A stretch of DNA of 45,813 nt. Source: SIG424 sp045546695 (GTDB lineage: Bacteria > Bacillota > Clostridia > UBA1212 > UBA1255). Shown here in pieces: positions 1-8,524 of the stretch. Positions within the stretch are counted from its first letter, which is position 1. Every line of letters begins with the position of its first letter. The notes below the pieces were generated by a model. It saw nothing but the letters and a program-made list of their open reading frames with translations, did no database searches and was not told the DNA's origin. The stretch is taken from contig JAZQDE010000053.1 of NCBI GenBank assembly GCA_045546695.1, positions 1 through 45,813 on the forward strand, in the 5' to 3' direction. The translations under genes were made by a program, and so were the position numbers.

Positions 1-330
1 GTTGTTTTCAGCATTGGAAATCGTGAAAATCATTGTTTTTTCTAATGTAGCACAGTTTAATTAGAAAAAAACTCATTTTCAGCCTGATAATTACTTAAAA
101 ATCCGTTTTTTTCTAATAGCCAGAGTGATTTTTAGAAAATCCCGCCCGCAAATCCCGCTCGTCAACGATTCCGCCGCCGCGCCCACAAAATCGAGCACGC
201 CCACAACCACGAGCACACCCACGACCACGGGCACGCCACCGCGACAACAAGTGGGACATTTTCCCTTGTGGTTTAGCGGGACATTATCACAAATGACTTA
301 CACACCGCATCCCTTATAAAAATCACATTC
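1..330. other. Gene-free left edge of mixed composition
   Basis: No convincing gene is present. The first 120 bases are AT-rich and contain three copies, in both orientations, of a T-run followed by CTAAT. Bases about 145-250 switch abruptly to a C-rich, nearly simple sequence built from CCCAC, GAGCAC and CCACGA words. Two direct copies of GGGACATT follow at 253 and 278, 25 bases apart. The open frame at 125-319 has no ribosome binding site and translates to a Thr/Pro-rich low-complexity string, so it is not called as a gene. The composition change suggests inserted or slippage-derived DNA. Confidence 0.5.
60..117. repeat. 13-bp perfect inverted repeat, AT-rich
   Basis: ATTAGAAAAAAAC at 60-72 is the exact reverse complement of GTTTTTTTCTAAT at 105-117, separated by 32 bases. 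A third, one-base-shorter copy of the right arm lies at 35-46. It could be a remnant of a mobile-element end or a transcription terminator pair; nothing in the sequence decides between these. Confidence 0.5.
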
Positions 331-359
331 TTGCTTTTACCCCTCGCAAATAGTATAAT
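331..359 (+). promoter_or_regulatory. SigA-type promoter of the MBL-fold lipoprotein gene
   Basis: A -35 box TTGCTT (331-336) and a consensus -10 box TATAAT (354-359) are separated by exactly 17 bases. They lie 49 bases upstream of the ATG at 409. Confidence 0.75.
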
Positions 360-408
360 CCCATCGAGATAAATGGCGACAAAATATATTATTGAAAGGA
401 AATTTAAT

Positions 409-1389
409 ATGAAAAAGAAAATCCTCAACTTAATTGTATTGGCACTCGTAATATGCCTCAGCATATCTGTCATTCCCGGTTGCAAAGAAGAAAAAAAAGA
501 CGGCCCGGTACTGTATCAGCTCGGTCCTGACACAGACATGCTCATGATGGGCTACGTTATCAAAACAACCAACGACAAATATATCGTAATCGACGGTGGC
601 TCGGCGGGCGGTAGCGAAGGCTACATATTGAATGCACTTCAGGATATAACAGGGCAGGAGATTCCCGAAATAGAAGCATGGTTCCTTTCACATCTTCACG
701 ACGACCACGTAATGGAATTCTGTGATCTTGCAAGATATTACGTGCCGGAGTTCGCAGATATAAAAATAAACAACGTATATTTCAACTTCCCGTCAGAAAA
801 ATTCATGAAAAAAACAGAGGGTGGTAACTACGCATTCATCAGAGATCGCGTTGCCGAAAGTTATGATACTTTCCTCGGCGATGGAGAATTTGAAAAAACA
901 AACGGTAAAAATGTATTTGAAGGAAACTCATTCTACATTGACGATGTGAAAATAGACATCCTTCTCACAGTAACAGACGAGGAGAAAGAAACAAACATAA
1001 ATGATACATCACTGATATTCCGCGTAACAATGGCAGACCAGACAGTACTGTTCCTGGGCGATGCGGGAGTGGCAGAAGGAAAACGCCTGCTTGAAAAATA
1101 CGGAGCAGAATTAAAGAGTGATTTCGTACAGATGGCACATCACGGACAGGGCGGGGTAGACAAAGACGTATATGAAGCAATAAATCCTACCGTATGCCTC
1201 TGGCCGGCACCGAGATGGGTATTCAATAATATAAATGGTAACCTTCAGTCGTTCGTAGTACGTCAGTGGATGATTGATATCGGAGTAAAATACCACATAA
1301 TATCCGGAATTGATTTTACGCAGTCTTTTGACTTCCCGGTTGATTTTTCAAAGCTTGAAGAACGTGATATCACACCACCGGAGGCATAA
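409..1389 (+). CDS. Metallo-beta-lactamase-fold lipoprotein
   Basis: Predicted 326-residue exported lipoprotein of the MBL-fold metallohydrolase superfamily. The start at 409 is preferred over an in-frame ATG at 373 because GAAAGGA lies just upstream and because it begins a signal peptide: a KKK n-region, a hydrophobic stretch and a lipobox ending in Cys (IPGC). The zinc motif H-x-H-x-D-H is seen as HLHDDH at residues 95-100; further ligands are likely in FLGDAG and in the later AHHG. The layout resembles the C-terminal hydrolase domain of ComEC-like proteins, but the membrane channel part is absent, so a DNA-uptake role is not implied. It is probably tethered to the outer face of the membrane. 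The substrate is unknown. It is a single gene with its own promoter, followed by another exported protein gene. Confidence 0.8.
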   Translation: MKKKILNLIVLALVICLSISVIPGCKEEKKDGPVLYQLGPDTDMLMMGYVIKTTNDKYIVIDGGSAGGSEGYILNALQDITGQEIPEIEAWFLSHLHDDHVMEFCDLARYYVPEFADIKINNVYFNFPSEKFMKKTEGGNYAFIRDRVAESYDTFLGDGEFEKTNGKNVFEGNSFYIDDVKIDILLTVTDEEKETNINDTSLIFRVTMADQTVLFLGDAGVAEGKRLLEKYGAELKSDFVQMAHHGQGGVDKDVYEAINPTVCLWPAPRWVFNNINGNLQSFVVRQWMIDIGVKYHIISGIDFTQSFDFPVDFSKLEERDITPPEA

Positions 1390-1455
1390 AAACGACCGAT
1401 GTTCTTATCAATGTCAAATTTGTAAAAAAAAATTCATAAATTCAAAATTTTACTA

Positions 1456-1484
1456 TTGACAAAACTACATTAAAGAATTAGTAT
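1456..1484 (+). promoter_or_regulatory. Strong SigA-type promoter of the surface protein gene
   Basis: Consensus TTGACA (1456-1461) is followed by 17 bases and TAGTAT (1479-1484). The start codon at 1531 has a good GGAGGT ribosome binding site at 1516-1521. A strong promoter, a strong ribosome binding site and a tight terminator suggest an abundantly expressed monocistronic gene. Confidence 0.8.
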
Positions 1485-1530
1485 AGGGGTGCTATTAAAC
1501 GATATAAAAACTAAATGGAGGTAATTAATT

Positions 1531-2280
1531 ATGAAAAAGTTTTTAACAATAGCAATCACATTAGTCGTTCTCGCATCTTTAGTATGCATGGCTCCTGCTA
1601 GCGCAGCTACAAACGCTCTTACAGCTAAAGCTGGCACACCTACTCTCGATGGCGTTATCGGCGCTGACGAATATGGTGATGCATATTTCATTAAGGATTT
1701 AGCAGGCGCTGGTTGGACAAACGGCGACAACAAAGCTGCTACACCTGAGAACATTTCTTATGCATTTGCATGGGATGAAGCTGGTCTCTATGTTGCAATT
1801 ACTGGTTACTCAGCAAAACTCAATCCTCAGCTCAACGCTAACCCTAACGGCGTTATCACAGACGCTTCAAAGCAGGGCCTCTTCTTCACATTCCAGGCTT
1901 CTGGCGTTGTTACACAGCACAACCACAATTCAGCAGCTGGCGCAGCTGGCGACATCGCTACAAGTAAGACTGTTATCGGCGAAGGCGTTATGGAAGTTTT
2001 CATTCCTGTAGAGTGCTTCCAGATTGCTGGTGCTGAAGACCTCGCTTTCAAAGCTGGTTATGTTCTTTCAGCTATTCCTGCAGGTCACGCTCTTCCTAAC
2101 GCAAACGCAGGTGAGTTCTCATACTTCTGCGCTGAAGGTTGGACAGGTACATGGACAGTTGACGGTATCAACTTTGGTACAATCGAACTCGCAGCTGAGC
2201 CTAACACAGGCGACTTCGGTCTCATCGCTCTCGCATTTGTAGCTCTTTCTTCTATCGCTGCAAAGAAGAGAAAGGCTTAA
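1531..2280 (+). CDS. Sortase-anchored CBM9/DOMON-like surface protein
   Basis: Predicted 249-residue secreted protein. A classic signal peptide covers about residues 1-25 (ending ASAA). The segment reading TPTLDGVIGADEYGDA, followed by beta-rich sequence, resembles the start of CBM9/DOMON-type domains that bind sugars or haem. The C-terminus carries a sorting signal: EPNTGD near residue 223, a hydrophobic stretch and a basic KKRKA tail, so a sortase accepting an xPxTG motif should attach it to the wall. Codon choice is strongly biased (GCT, CTC, AAC, GTT), unlike the neighbouring helicase gene, which fits high expression. No enzyme or sortase gene is adjacent, so the ligand is unknown. The anchoring call is firmer than the binding-domain call. 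Confidence 0.72.
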   Translation: MKKFLTIAITLVVLASLVCMAPASAATNALTAKAGTPTLDGVIGADEYGDAYFIKDLAGAGWTNGDNKAATPENISYAFAWDEAGLYVAITGYSAKLNPQLNANPNGVITDASKQGLFFTFQASGVVTQHNHNSAAGAAGDIATSKTVIGEGVMEVFIPVECFQIAGAEDLAFKAGYVLSAIPAGHALPNANAGEFSYFCAEGWTGTWTVDGINFGTIELAAEPNTGDFGLIALAFVALSSIAAKKRKA

Positions 2281-2313
2281 TCTGTATAACTCAGATAACT
2301 AAATAAGCTTATT

Positions 2314-2348
2314 AAGGCGTCTTGCTTGCAAGACGCCTTGATTTTTTT
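2314..2348 (+). terminator. Rho-independent terminator after the surface protein gene
   Basis: A perfect 12-bp stem (2314-2325 pairing with 2328-2339) is followed after GA by seven T residues (2342-2348). It separates the surface protein gene from the helicase gene. Confidence 0.92.
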
Positions 2349-2423
2349 GTCGGGAAATATTTCCATACGCTTGAGGGGTAGCGGCTCAGGCATATATAAT
2401 CCGGCAAAAAGGAAAGACAACAC

Positions 2424-4064
2424 ATGGAACACAATCAAATATTCAGCAGACTAAGCCCGAAGCAGCAGGAAATATGTATGCATGATAAGGGCTTCGCTCT
2501 TGTACTTGCAGGGCCGGGAAGTGGGAAAACAACGGTGACTGTTGCACGCATATGTCACCTTGCGGAATTATATAAACAGCCGGAAAAAATTCTTTGCCAG
2601 ACTTTTACTGTGGCAGCGGCAAATGAAATGAAGAAAAGATACATGCAATATCAGACAGGCAAGATGCCGCACTTTGCAACAACGCACAGCTTCTGCTATG
2701 GGATATTACAAAAAATAGCAGCCGCTAAAGACATATCATACACAGTAATAGATGAACAGGCCGCGGAAAAACAACTCAGATCAATTTACGAAAAAATAAA
2801 TAACCAAAAAGTGGATGAGACAATATCGTACAATATCCTCTCTGCAATCAGCAAGAGCAGACACGAAAACGGCCTCATGGCAACACAGATAAAAAATTTT
2901 GGCGATATCCTGAGCGCGTACGAAAAATACAAAAATAAAAATAACCTCATAGACTTTGACGATATGATTTTCACAACGAAAAAAATACTTGAAGAAGATC
3001 ATAAAATACGCAAAAAAATTGCAGATAAATACGAATACGTACTACTTGACGAGGCACAGGATATGACAGAAATACAATTTGAAATAATCAGACTCGTTGC
3101 ACCACATGAGAACATATTCGTTGTGGCGGACGACGACCAGAGCATATACGGCTTCAGGGGCGCAAGCCCTAAAAATTTGATGATTTTTACGGAAAAATTC
3201 AAAAATGGCAAAAAATACTATTTGGAGCGCAACTACAGATCAACAAATAACATAGTAAATCTGTCATCGACAATCATTAACATAAACAAAGAACGATACG
3301 AAAAGAAACTTTTCACAGAAAATACAGACAAAGGCAGAATTGAAATACTTGCCTTCAAGGACAGCATTGAGCAGGCACGATACATATGCGATGAATACAA
3401 AAAACTAAACGGCACGACAGCCGTGCTGTACAGAAACAACAGCTCGGCAATGATATTAAAGGCTTGTATGGCGTTACAGAAAATAGAATATGCAGGCGCA
3501 AAAGGGACTATAAAAACGTACGAACTGCCATTGATAACAAAATATCTCGAAAAAATGAGAGAAAAACAACGAAAAGCACGTTTCATCATACCGACACCAA
3601 AAAAAGCATTTAAAGAAATGCTCAAGGAGGGATTCGAAGAATATGCAGAAAATTACTCACAAATAACAGGGCAGATGAAAAGATACAAAAACCAGACGTT
3701 GAGCTTTTTACAATATATAAGCAAAGAATGTAGGACGCTGGGAGAAATTACCGGAATACTCGACAGAATCGACAGCGAAAAAACGCAAAAGAATTGCAGA
3801 ATGTCGTTATCGACAGTACATGCTTCAAAAGGACTGGAATACGACAACGTGTTTCTGATAGACATGGTATACGATGAATTTCCCGGGCAGAATGTGTCTT
3901 CACCCGGGCAACTCGAAGAAGAAAGAAGGCTTTTTTACGTAGCAATAACAAGAGCAAAAAAGAATCTGACGATATGTTATCCGCAAAGGCGTTTTAATAC
4001 AGAAGAAAAACAAAGCATATTTGTTGACGAGTGCAAGGCTATTTGCGAACAATCCGGCAGATAA
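2424..4064 (+). CDS. Short UvrD/PcrA-type superfamily 1 DNA helicase
   Basis: A 546-residue ATP-dependent 3'-5' DNA helicase of the UvrD/Rep superfamily. The motifs appear in order: Walker A AGPGSGKTT (residues 29-37), motif II LLDEAQD, motif III DDDQSIYGFRGA, the R of NYRS, motif V HASKGLEYDNVFLID, and motif VI EEERRLFYVAITRAK. It is about 180 residues shorter than PcrA/UvrD, and the 1B and 2B insertions look reduced, which suggests an accessory helicase rather than the housekeeping PcrA. The start has GGAAAG 8 bases upstream. Its last 26 bases overlap the 3' end of the convergent ATPase gene. The region is rich in AAA and ATA codons compared with genes to its right. The repair or recombination role is inferred from the family. 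Confidence 0.85.
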   Translation: MEHNQIFSRLSPKQQEICMHDKGFALVLAGPGSGKTTVTVARICHLAELYKQPEKILCQTFTVAAANEMKKRYMQYQTGKMPHFATTHSFCYGILQKIAAAKDISYTVIDEQAAEKQLRSIYEKINNQKVDETISYNILSAISKSRHENGLMATQIKNFGDILSAYEKYKNKNNLIDFDDMIFTTKKILEEDHKIRKKIADKYEYVLLDEAQDMTEIQFEIIRLVAPHENIFVVADDDQSIYGFRGASPKNLMIFTEKFKNGKKYYLERNYRSTNNIVNLSSTIININKERYEKKLFTENTDKGRIEILAFKDSIEQARYICDEYKKLNGTTAVLYRNNSSAMILKACMALQKIEYAGAKGTIKTYELPLITKYLEKMREKQRKARFIIPTPKKAFKEMLKEGFEEYAENYSQITGQMKRYKNQTLSFLQYISKECRTLGEITGILDRIDSEKTQKNCRMSLSTVHASKGLEYDNVFLIDMVYDEFPGQNVSSPGQLEEERRLFYVAITRAKKNLTICYPQRRFNTEEKQSIFVDECKAICEQSGR

Positions 4065-5124
4065 CACTGTCGCAGAAACGGTTAAGACCATCAAAATCCA
4101 TAGCAGAATAATAAATTTTCTCAATCTCGGCATGCTTGATGCGGCTTCTGTTAAGAGCACGCACAGCCCTGTCAATAAGCTCGTCAAAACGCGCGTTGTT
4201 GTATTTCAGGTCCTCTTTGGCAGAATAAAGCGTATATTCACAAAGAAAAGCATCAATCGGATAATCATAAAACGAATCGCTGCTGTCGACTGCATGGTAA
4301 GAATTGGAAGTCACGACGGCAACGCCAAGCTCAGGGATAATAAGATGCTCTAACACAGACGCATCAAAACCACAATAAACACTCTGCGTATTAAGGCCAC
4401 AACTATGAGCGCGTTTTTTCAGAGACTCAAGCACATAAGAAACATTTATCCCGTAAAAAGTCTTTATAGAGTACGTTTTATAGCCGGAAACAAGGCTGCA
4501 AATATCACCCTGGCGGCCGGCAGGCGTAATTGCTGTGGCAAAAAATGGAAAATCATACCCGTGGCAACAACTTTCAGAAAAGCCACAGAATATTTCACCG
4601 GCAAGCTCGCAGATAAACTGATTTAGCTTTTCACAGTCCATAGAGGTGCTGATAATATAATTGCTGTCATCATAAATCTGGCCGGCTGCGGCGAGATAAC
4701 TATAGGCACGGTTATAATAAACCTGTTTGTCAAACATAAGAGAAGCGATATTATCCCTGTAAAGACGTAGCTTGTCGGCATCCCAGAAGTCGCCGAGATT
4801 TATAATATTGTCGCGCGCGCCGACACAATAAGGGTCGAGCGAGTGGGGAGCAGTGCCGTCAACGATGATAAGCCCGGCAGTACGACAAATAACACCGTCG
4901 AGACTCTCCGGGTCGCCCGAACAATGAATAATATCCATAGGATGACCGTAACTATCAAGCTCCGCTATGACTTTTTTGATAAAAGTTGATTTCCCGGTGC
5001 CGGGCCCGCCTTTGAGAATATACAGATTACACGAATCCACGTCAGTCAGACGGTCATAAAAACCAACAAAACCGGAGCGCGTGTTGCCGCCGAGATATAT
5101 GTGCCGCTTGTTATAATTTGCCAT
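4039..5124 (-). CDS. P-loop ATPase of the PRK06851 type
   Basis: A 361-residue protein with Walker A GGPGTGKST at residues 39-47, placed soon after a segment reading GFVGFYDRL. A second region about 200 residues later (KTFYGINVSYVLESL) looks like a second nucleotide-binding-fold half, as in the two-domain ATPases grouped under PRK06851 in clostridia. The biochemical function of that group is not known to me. The middle region includes CSGDPESLDGV and IIVDGTAPHSLDP, typical of the family. AGAAAGG precedes the start on the minus strand. It is divergent from polA and convergent with the helicase gene. I would not assign a pathway. Confidence 0.7.
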   Translation of the reverse strand: MANYNKRHIYLGGNTRSGFVGFYDRLTDVDSCNLYILKGGPGTGKSTFIKKVIAELDSYGHPMDIIHCSGDPESLDGVICRTAGLIIVDGTAPHSLDPYCVGARDNIINLGDFWDADKLRLYRDNIASLMFDKQVYYNRAYSYLAAAGQIYDDSNYIISTSMDCEKLNQFICELAGEIFCGFSESCCHGYDFPFFATAITPAGRQGDICSLVSGYKTYSIKTFYGINVSYVLESLKKRAHSCGLNTQSVYCGFDASVLEHLIIPELGVAVVTSNSYHAVDSSDSFYDYPIDAFLCEYTLYSAKEDLKYNNARFDELIDRAVRALNRSRIKHAEIEKIYYSAMDFDGLNRFCDSVICRIVRK

Positions 5125-5183
5125 AATTAGAGCCTTTCTGATAATATGCCACTGAGTAAATTGTATGCTTTTTGCTTAATATG

Positions 5184-5192
5184 TGTTACAAT
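5184..5192 (+). promoter_or_regulatory. Possible extended -10 promoter of polA
   Basis: TGTTACAAT (5184-5192) is an extended -10 element (TGn plus TACAAT) upstream of the polA start at 5226. No well-spaced -35 box is evident; the nearest candidate, TTGTAT at 5161, is 20 bases from the -10 box. Confidence 0.4.
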
Positions 5193-5225
5193 AACAAAGA
5201 TTATTACAAATACGGCAGGTATTTT

Positions 5226-7835
5226 ATGAAAACAATGTTACTGATAGACGGAAACAGCATAATTAACAGAGCATTCTATGCGACGCAGAACACATTTATG
5301 ACAAGCAGCCGCGGCGTGCCGACGGGAGCAGTGTACGGCTTTATGAACATATACTTAAAACAGGTTCAGAATCTGAATCCTGATTACGTATGCGTTGCAT
5401 TTGACGTGCGCAAGCCGACTTTCCGCCATGAAAAATACAGCGAATACAAAGCAGGCCGCAAAGGCATGCCCGACGAACTGGCACAGCAGCTGCCACTTCT
5501 TAAAAAAATGCTCACTGCCATGAACGTAACGTACGCAGAATGTCCCGGATACGAAGCAGATGACATAATCGGCACATTTTCACGCATGGCAACTGAAAAT
5601 GGCATAGATTGTCGTATTCTGACAGGCGACCGTGACGCACTGCAGCTCATAAACGACTACGTACACGTACTTCTTTACGTTTCAAAGCCCGGCCACCCCG
5701 ACGTTGTGGACATGGATTCGCAGGCGGTTATGGATAAATATGGCGTGACGCCACCGCAACTTATCGACGTAAAGGCATTGATGGGCGATTCTTCGGATAA
5801 CATTCCGGGCGTACTCGGTGTCGGTGAAAAAACGGCGCTCGACCTGATTGCGACATACGGCTCACTTGATAATGTGTATGAAAATATAGACAAGGTCACT
5901 AAAAAGGCCCTGAACGCCAAATTAACGGCAGGAAAAGACAGTGCATACATGAGCTATGAACTTGGTAAAATCTGTAAAAATGCCCCCGTAGAAGTCTGCT
6001 GCGGCGACATTAGTGTCAAAGAGTATAATTACTCCGAACTCTATGCGCTTCTTGATGAGCTGGAGCTTAAATCACTCAGACAAAAAATGGGATACAACAA
6101 GCAAGAAGAAGAGCCGCTGACATTATTTGGCTTTTCTGAAGAAACAGATACAAAAGAAGAGATTCAAAGACAGACAGCTGAGGAGTTTTTACAATATCTG
6201 ACAGCCAATGACGTTAAGAAGATATCAATATACACGTACACCTCCGACTCAAAAGGCAAAATATCTTTCATCGATATGGAGGCGCAAGGAGCCCTGTGCA
6301 GGTATGATATAGAAGGCGGCAACGAAACAGCGCAAAACACAGAAGCTGTCATAAAAATATTGGAAAATCCATATATTTCCAAGGTGACGTACGATGCGAA
6401 GCCGCTTTACCTGTGGATGATGAGTCAAGGTAAAAAACTTGTCGGCGTGGAATTTGACATACTCATAGCCGCATATCTTGCCGATCCGACAAGAAAAATA
6501 AGCAGCCTCGATGACGCTGCAAGATTTTTCACCCATAAGACAATCGTGCCGAATGTCAGCGCAATCAACGACATTTACGAAGCAGCTAAAGCGAAGCTTA
6601 CAAATGACAATCTCGACAAACTCTTCTACGAGGTCGAGATGCCATTGATTGAAGTGCTGGCGGCATTTGAACACGAGGGTTTCCGCGTTGACGGAGAAGA
6701 ACTTACAAGGCAAGGCATAGCACTTGACACGACTGTCGCTGACTGTGAAAAGAAAATATACGCACTTGCAGGCCACGAATTCAACATAAACTCGCCGAAA
6801 CAGCTGTCACAGGTGCTGTTTGAGGAGATGGGCATCAAGCCGAAGAAGAAAACGAAGAGCGGTTATTCGACAGGCATGGAAGCGATTGAAGATATGATTG
6901 ACGAACACGAGATAATACCGCTGATTATTGAATACAGACAAAACACAAAGCTCAAGTCTACGTACATTACAGGACTCAAGGCGCAGATAAATGCCACGAC
7001 GGGCCGCGTACATTCGAGCTTTAACCAGACGGTAACAGCGACAGGCAGAATAAGCAGCACTGAGCCTAATCTCCAGAATATACCTGTCAGAAGCGAACTT
7101 GGCAGGCTGATAAGAAGGGCCTTTTTACCGGCAGACGACAACCATATTCTGATAGATGCCGACTACTCACAGATCGAGCTTCGCGTGCTGGCTCACATGT
7201 CAGGCGACAAGGCGATGATAGAAGCATTCACAGATGGCAAAGACATACACGCAGCCACAGCCGCGAAAGTAAATGGGGTAGACGTTTCACAGGTAACACC
7301 ACTTATGCGCTCACACGCAAAAGCGGTAAATTTTGGAATCGTTTACGGAATGAGTGACTTTGGCCTGTCAAAAGACATCGGTATCACGGTCTATGAGGCA
7401 AAACGTTATATCGAAGCGTATTTCCGCGAGTACAGCGCGGCAAAAGAGTTTATCGATACGCTGATATCATCTGCCCACGAGTGCGGCTATGCATCGACAT
7501 TGATGGGTCGCAGACGATATATTCCGGAATTTACTTCCGCAAAATACACGATAAGAAGCTTCGGCGACCGCGTGGCGCGCAACATGCCGATACAGGGCAC
7601 TGCGGCAGATATCATAAAAATCGCTATGGTGCGCGTGTACAATGCACTCAGGGAGGGCGGCTACAAATCACGCCTGATACTTCAGGTGCACGACTCGCTG
7701 CTCATTGACACATCGGAAGACGAGAAAGAAGAAGTTATAAAGATTCTTCGTGAAAATATGGAAAATGCCTTTGAAATGAGCGTTCCGCTCAAGGTGAACA
7801 TCTGCGAAGGCAAAAACTGGTATGACTGTAAATAA
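5226..7835 (+). CDS. polA: DNA polymerase I
   Basis: An 869-residue family A polymerase for gap filling and RNA primer removal. The start at 5226 is chosen because the protein then begins MKTMLLIDGNSIINRAF, the normal N-terminus of the 5' nuclease domain, with GGCAGGT just upstream; an in-frame start 54 bases earlier adds unrelated residues. Domains in order: 5'-3' exonuclease (about 1-290, with EADDIIGT and GDSSDNIPGV), a degenerate 3'-5' exonuclease domain (about 310-470) lacking the DxE metal motif, so no proofreading is expected, and the polymerase domain. Motif A DYSQIELR carries catalytic Asp646, motif B is the O-helix KAVNFGIVYG, and motif C reads QVHDS with Asp823. The residue after Asp823 is Ser instead of the usual Glu. 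coaE follows after 12 bases, so the two are probably co-transcribed. Confidence 0.97.
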   Translation: MKTMLLIDGNSIINRAFYATQNTFMTSSRGVPTGAVYGFMNIYLKQVQNLNPDYVCVAFDVRKPTFRHEKYSEYKAGRKGMPDELAQQLPLLKKMLTAMNVTYAECPGYEADDIIGTFSRMATENGIDCRILTGDRDALQLINDYVHVLLYVSKPGHPDVVDMDSQAVMDKYGVTPPQLIDVKALMGDSSDNIPGVLGVGEKTALDLIATYGSLDNVYENIDKVTKKALNAKLTAGKDSAYMSYELGKICKNAPVEVCCGDISVKEYNYSELYALLDELELKSLRQKMGYNKQEEEPLTLFGFSEETDTKEEIQRQTAEEFLQYLTANDVKKISIYTYTSDSKGKISFIDMEAQGALCRYDIEGGNETAQNTEAVIKILENPYISKVTYDAKPLYLWMMSQGKKLVGVEFDILIAAYLADPTRKISSLDDAARFFTHKTIVPNVSAINDIYEAAKAKLTNDNLDKLFYEVEMPLIEVLAAFEHEGFRVDGEELTRQGIALDTTVADCEKKIYALAGHEFNINSPKQLSQVLFEEMGIKPKKKTKSGYSTGMEAIEDMIDEHEIIPLIIEYRQNTKLKSTYITGLKAQINATTGRVHSSFNQTVTATGRISSTEPNLQNIPVRSELGRLIRRAFLPADDNHILIDADYSQIELRVLAHMSGDKAMIEAFTDGKDIHAATAAKVNGVDVSQVTPLMRSHAKAVNFGIVYGMSDFGLSKDIGITVYEAKRYIEAYFREYSAAKEFIDTLISSAHECGYASTLMGRRRYIPEFTSAKYTIRSFGDRVARNMPIQGTAADIIKIAMVRVYNALREGGYKSRLILQVHDSLLIDTSEDEKEEVIKILRENMENAFEMSVPLKVNICEGKNWYDCK

Positions 7836-7847
7836 GGGGAGATCATT

Positions 7848-8453
7848 ATGAAAATATTAGGTGTTACCGGCGGCACCGGCACAGGAAAATCAAGCGTATG
7901 CATGATACTCAAAGAAGAGGGCGGCAAGATTATCGATGCCGACAAAATAACACGCAAGCTTCAGAAAAAGGGCGGCGCGGCATATGATGAGATTGTAGAA
8001 TTTTTCACGCAGGATATTTTACTCGAAGACGGAGAACTCGACCGCAAAAAACTCGGCGCAATTGTTTTTTCTGATGGTGAAAAGCTTCGCAAACTTAATC
8101 AGATTGTACATAAGCACGTTACACGCGAAATAAAACGCAGAGTAGAAAAATACAGCATGGAGGACAGCGGAAAATACCGTTTTCTCGTGCTTGACGTGCC
8201 GATTCCGATAGAAGAGGGCTTCTTTGACACGGTAGATTACGTGTGGGCTGTTGTCGCAAATGACGATCTGCGCATAAGCAGACTTATGGAGAGAATGGAG
8301 ATTACAGAAGAAGAGGCGGCAAGGCGTATTGCATCACAGATGAGCAACAGAGAATACGAAGAACTTGCTGATTGCACAATCGTAAACGAGGAAGATATTT
8401 TCAGGCTGAGAAGTCTCGTACAATACGAATTAAAGCGATTTCTGGCCCAATAA
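7848..8453 (+). CDS. coaE: Dephospho-CoA kinase
   Basis: A 201-residue kinase that phosphorylates the ribose 3'-hydroxyl of dephospho-CoA, the last step of coenzyme A synthesis. The P-loop GVTGGTGTGKSS is at the N-terminus, followed by IIDADKITR, where the Asp acts in catalysis in this family, and by VLDVPIPIEEGF and the lid-like region with RLMERMEITEEEAARRIASQ. The length matches the family. AAGGGGAG precedes the ATG. polA-coaE adjacency is common in Firmicutes. Confidence 0.95.
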   Translation: MKILGVTGGTGTGKSSVCMILKEEGGKIIDADKITRKLQKKGGAAYDEIVEFFTQDILLEDGELDRKKLGAIVFSDGEKLRKLNQIVHKHVTREIKRRVEKYSMEDSGKYRFLVLDVPIPIEEGFFDTVDYVWAVVANDDLRISRLMERMEITEEEAARRIASQMSNREYEELADCTIVNEEDIFRLRSLVQYELKRFLAQ

Positions 8454-8457
8454 AATA

Positions 8458-8486
8458 TTGACACTCAGGGCGTAAAATAGTACTAT
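8458..8486 (+). promoter_or_regulatory. SigA-type promoter ahead of the HPr-like gene
   Basis: Consensus TTGACA (8458-8463), a 17-base spacer and TACTAT (8481-8486). It begins immediately after the coaE stop and probably drives the HPr-like gene and the long + strand run beyond it. Confidence 0.78.
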
Positions 8487-8524
8487 AAACAGTGTATAAT
8501 TTTTTATAAGGAGACGTGTATTTT

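Noticed and set aside
125..319. Open frame for a Thr/Pro-rich 64-residue peptide
   Set aside because: No ribosome binding site, non-ATG start, low-complexity C-rich DNA, and it ends across the GGGACATT motifs.
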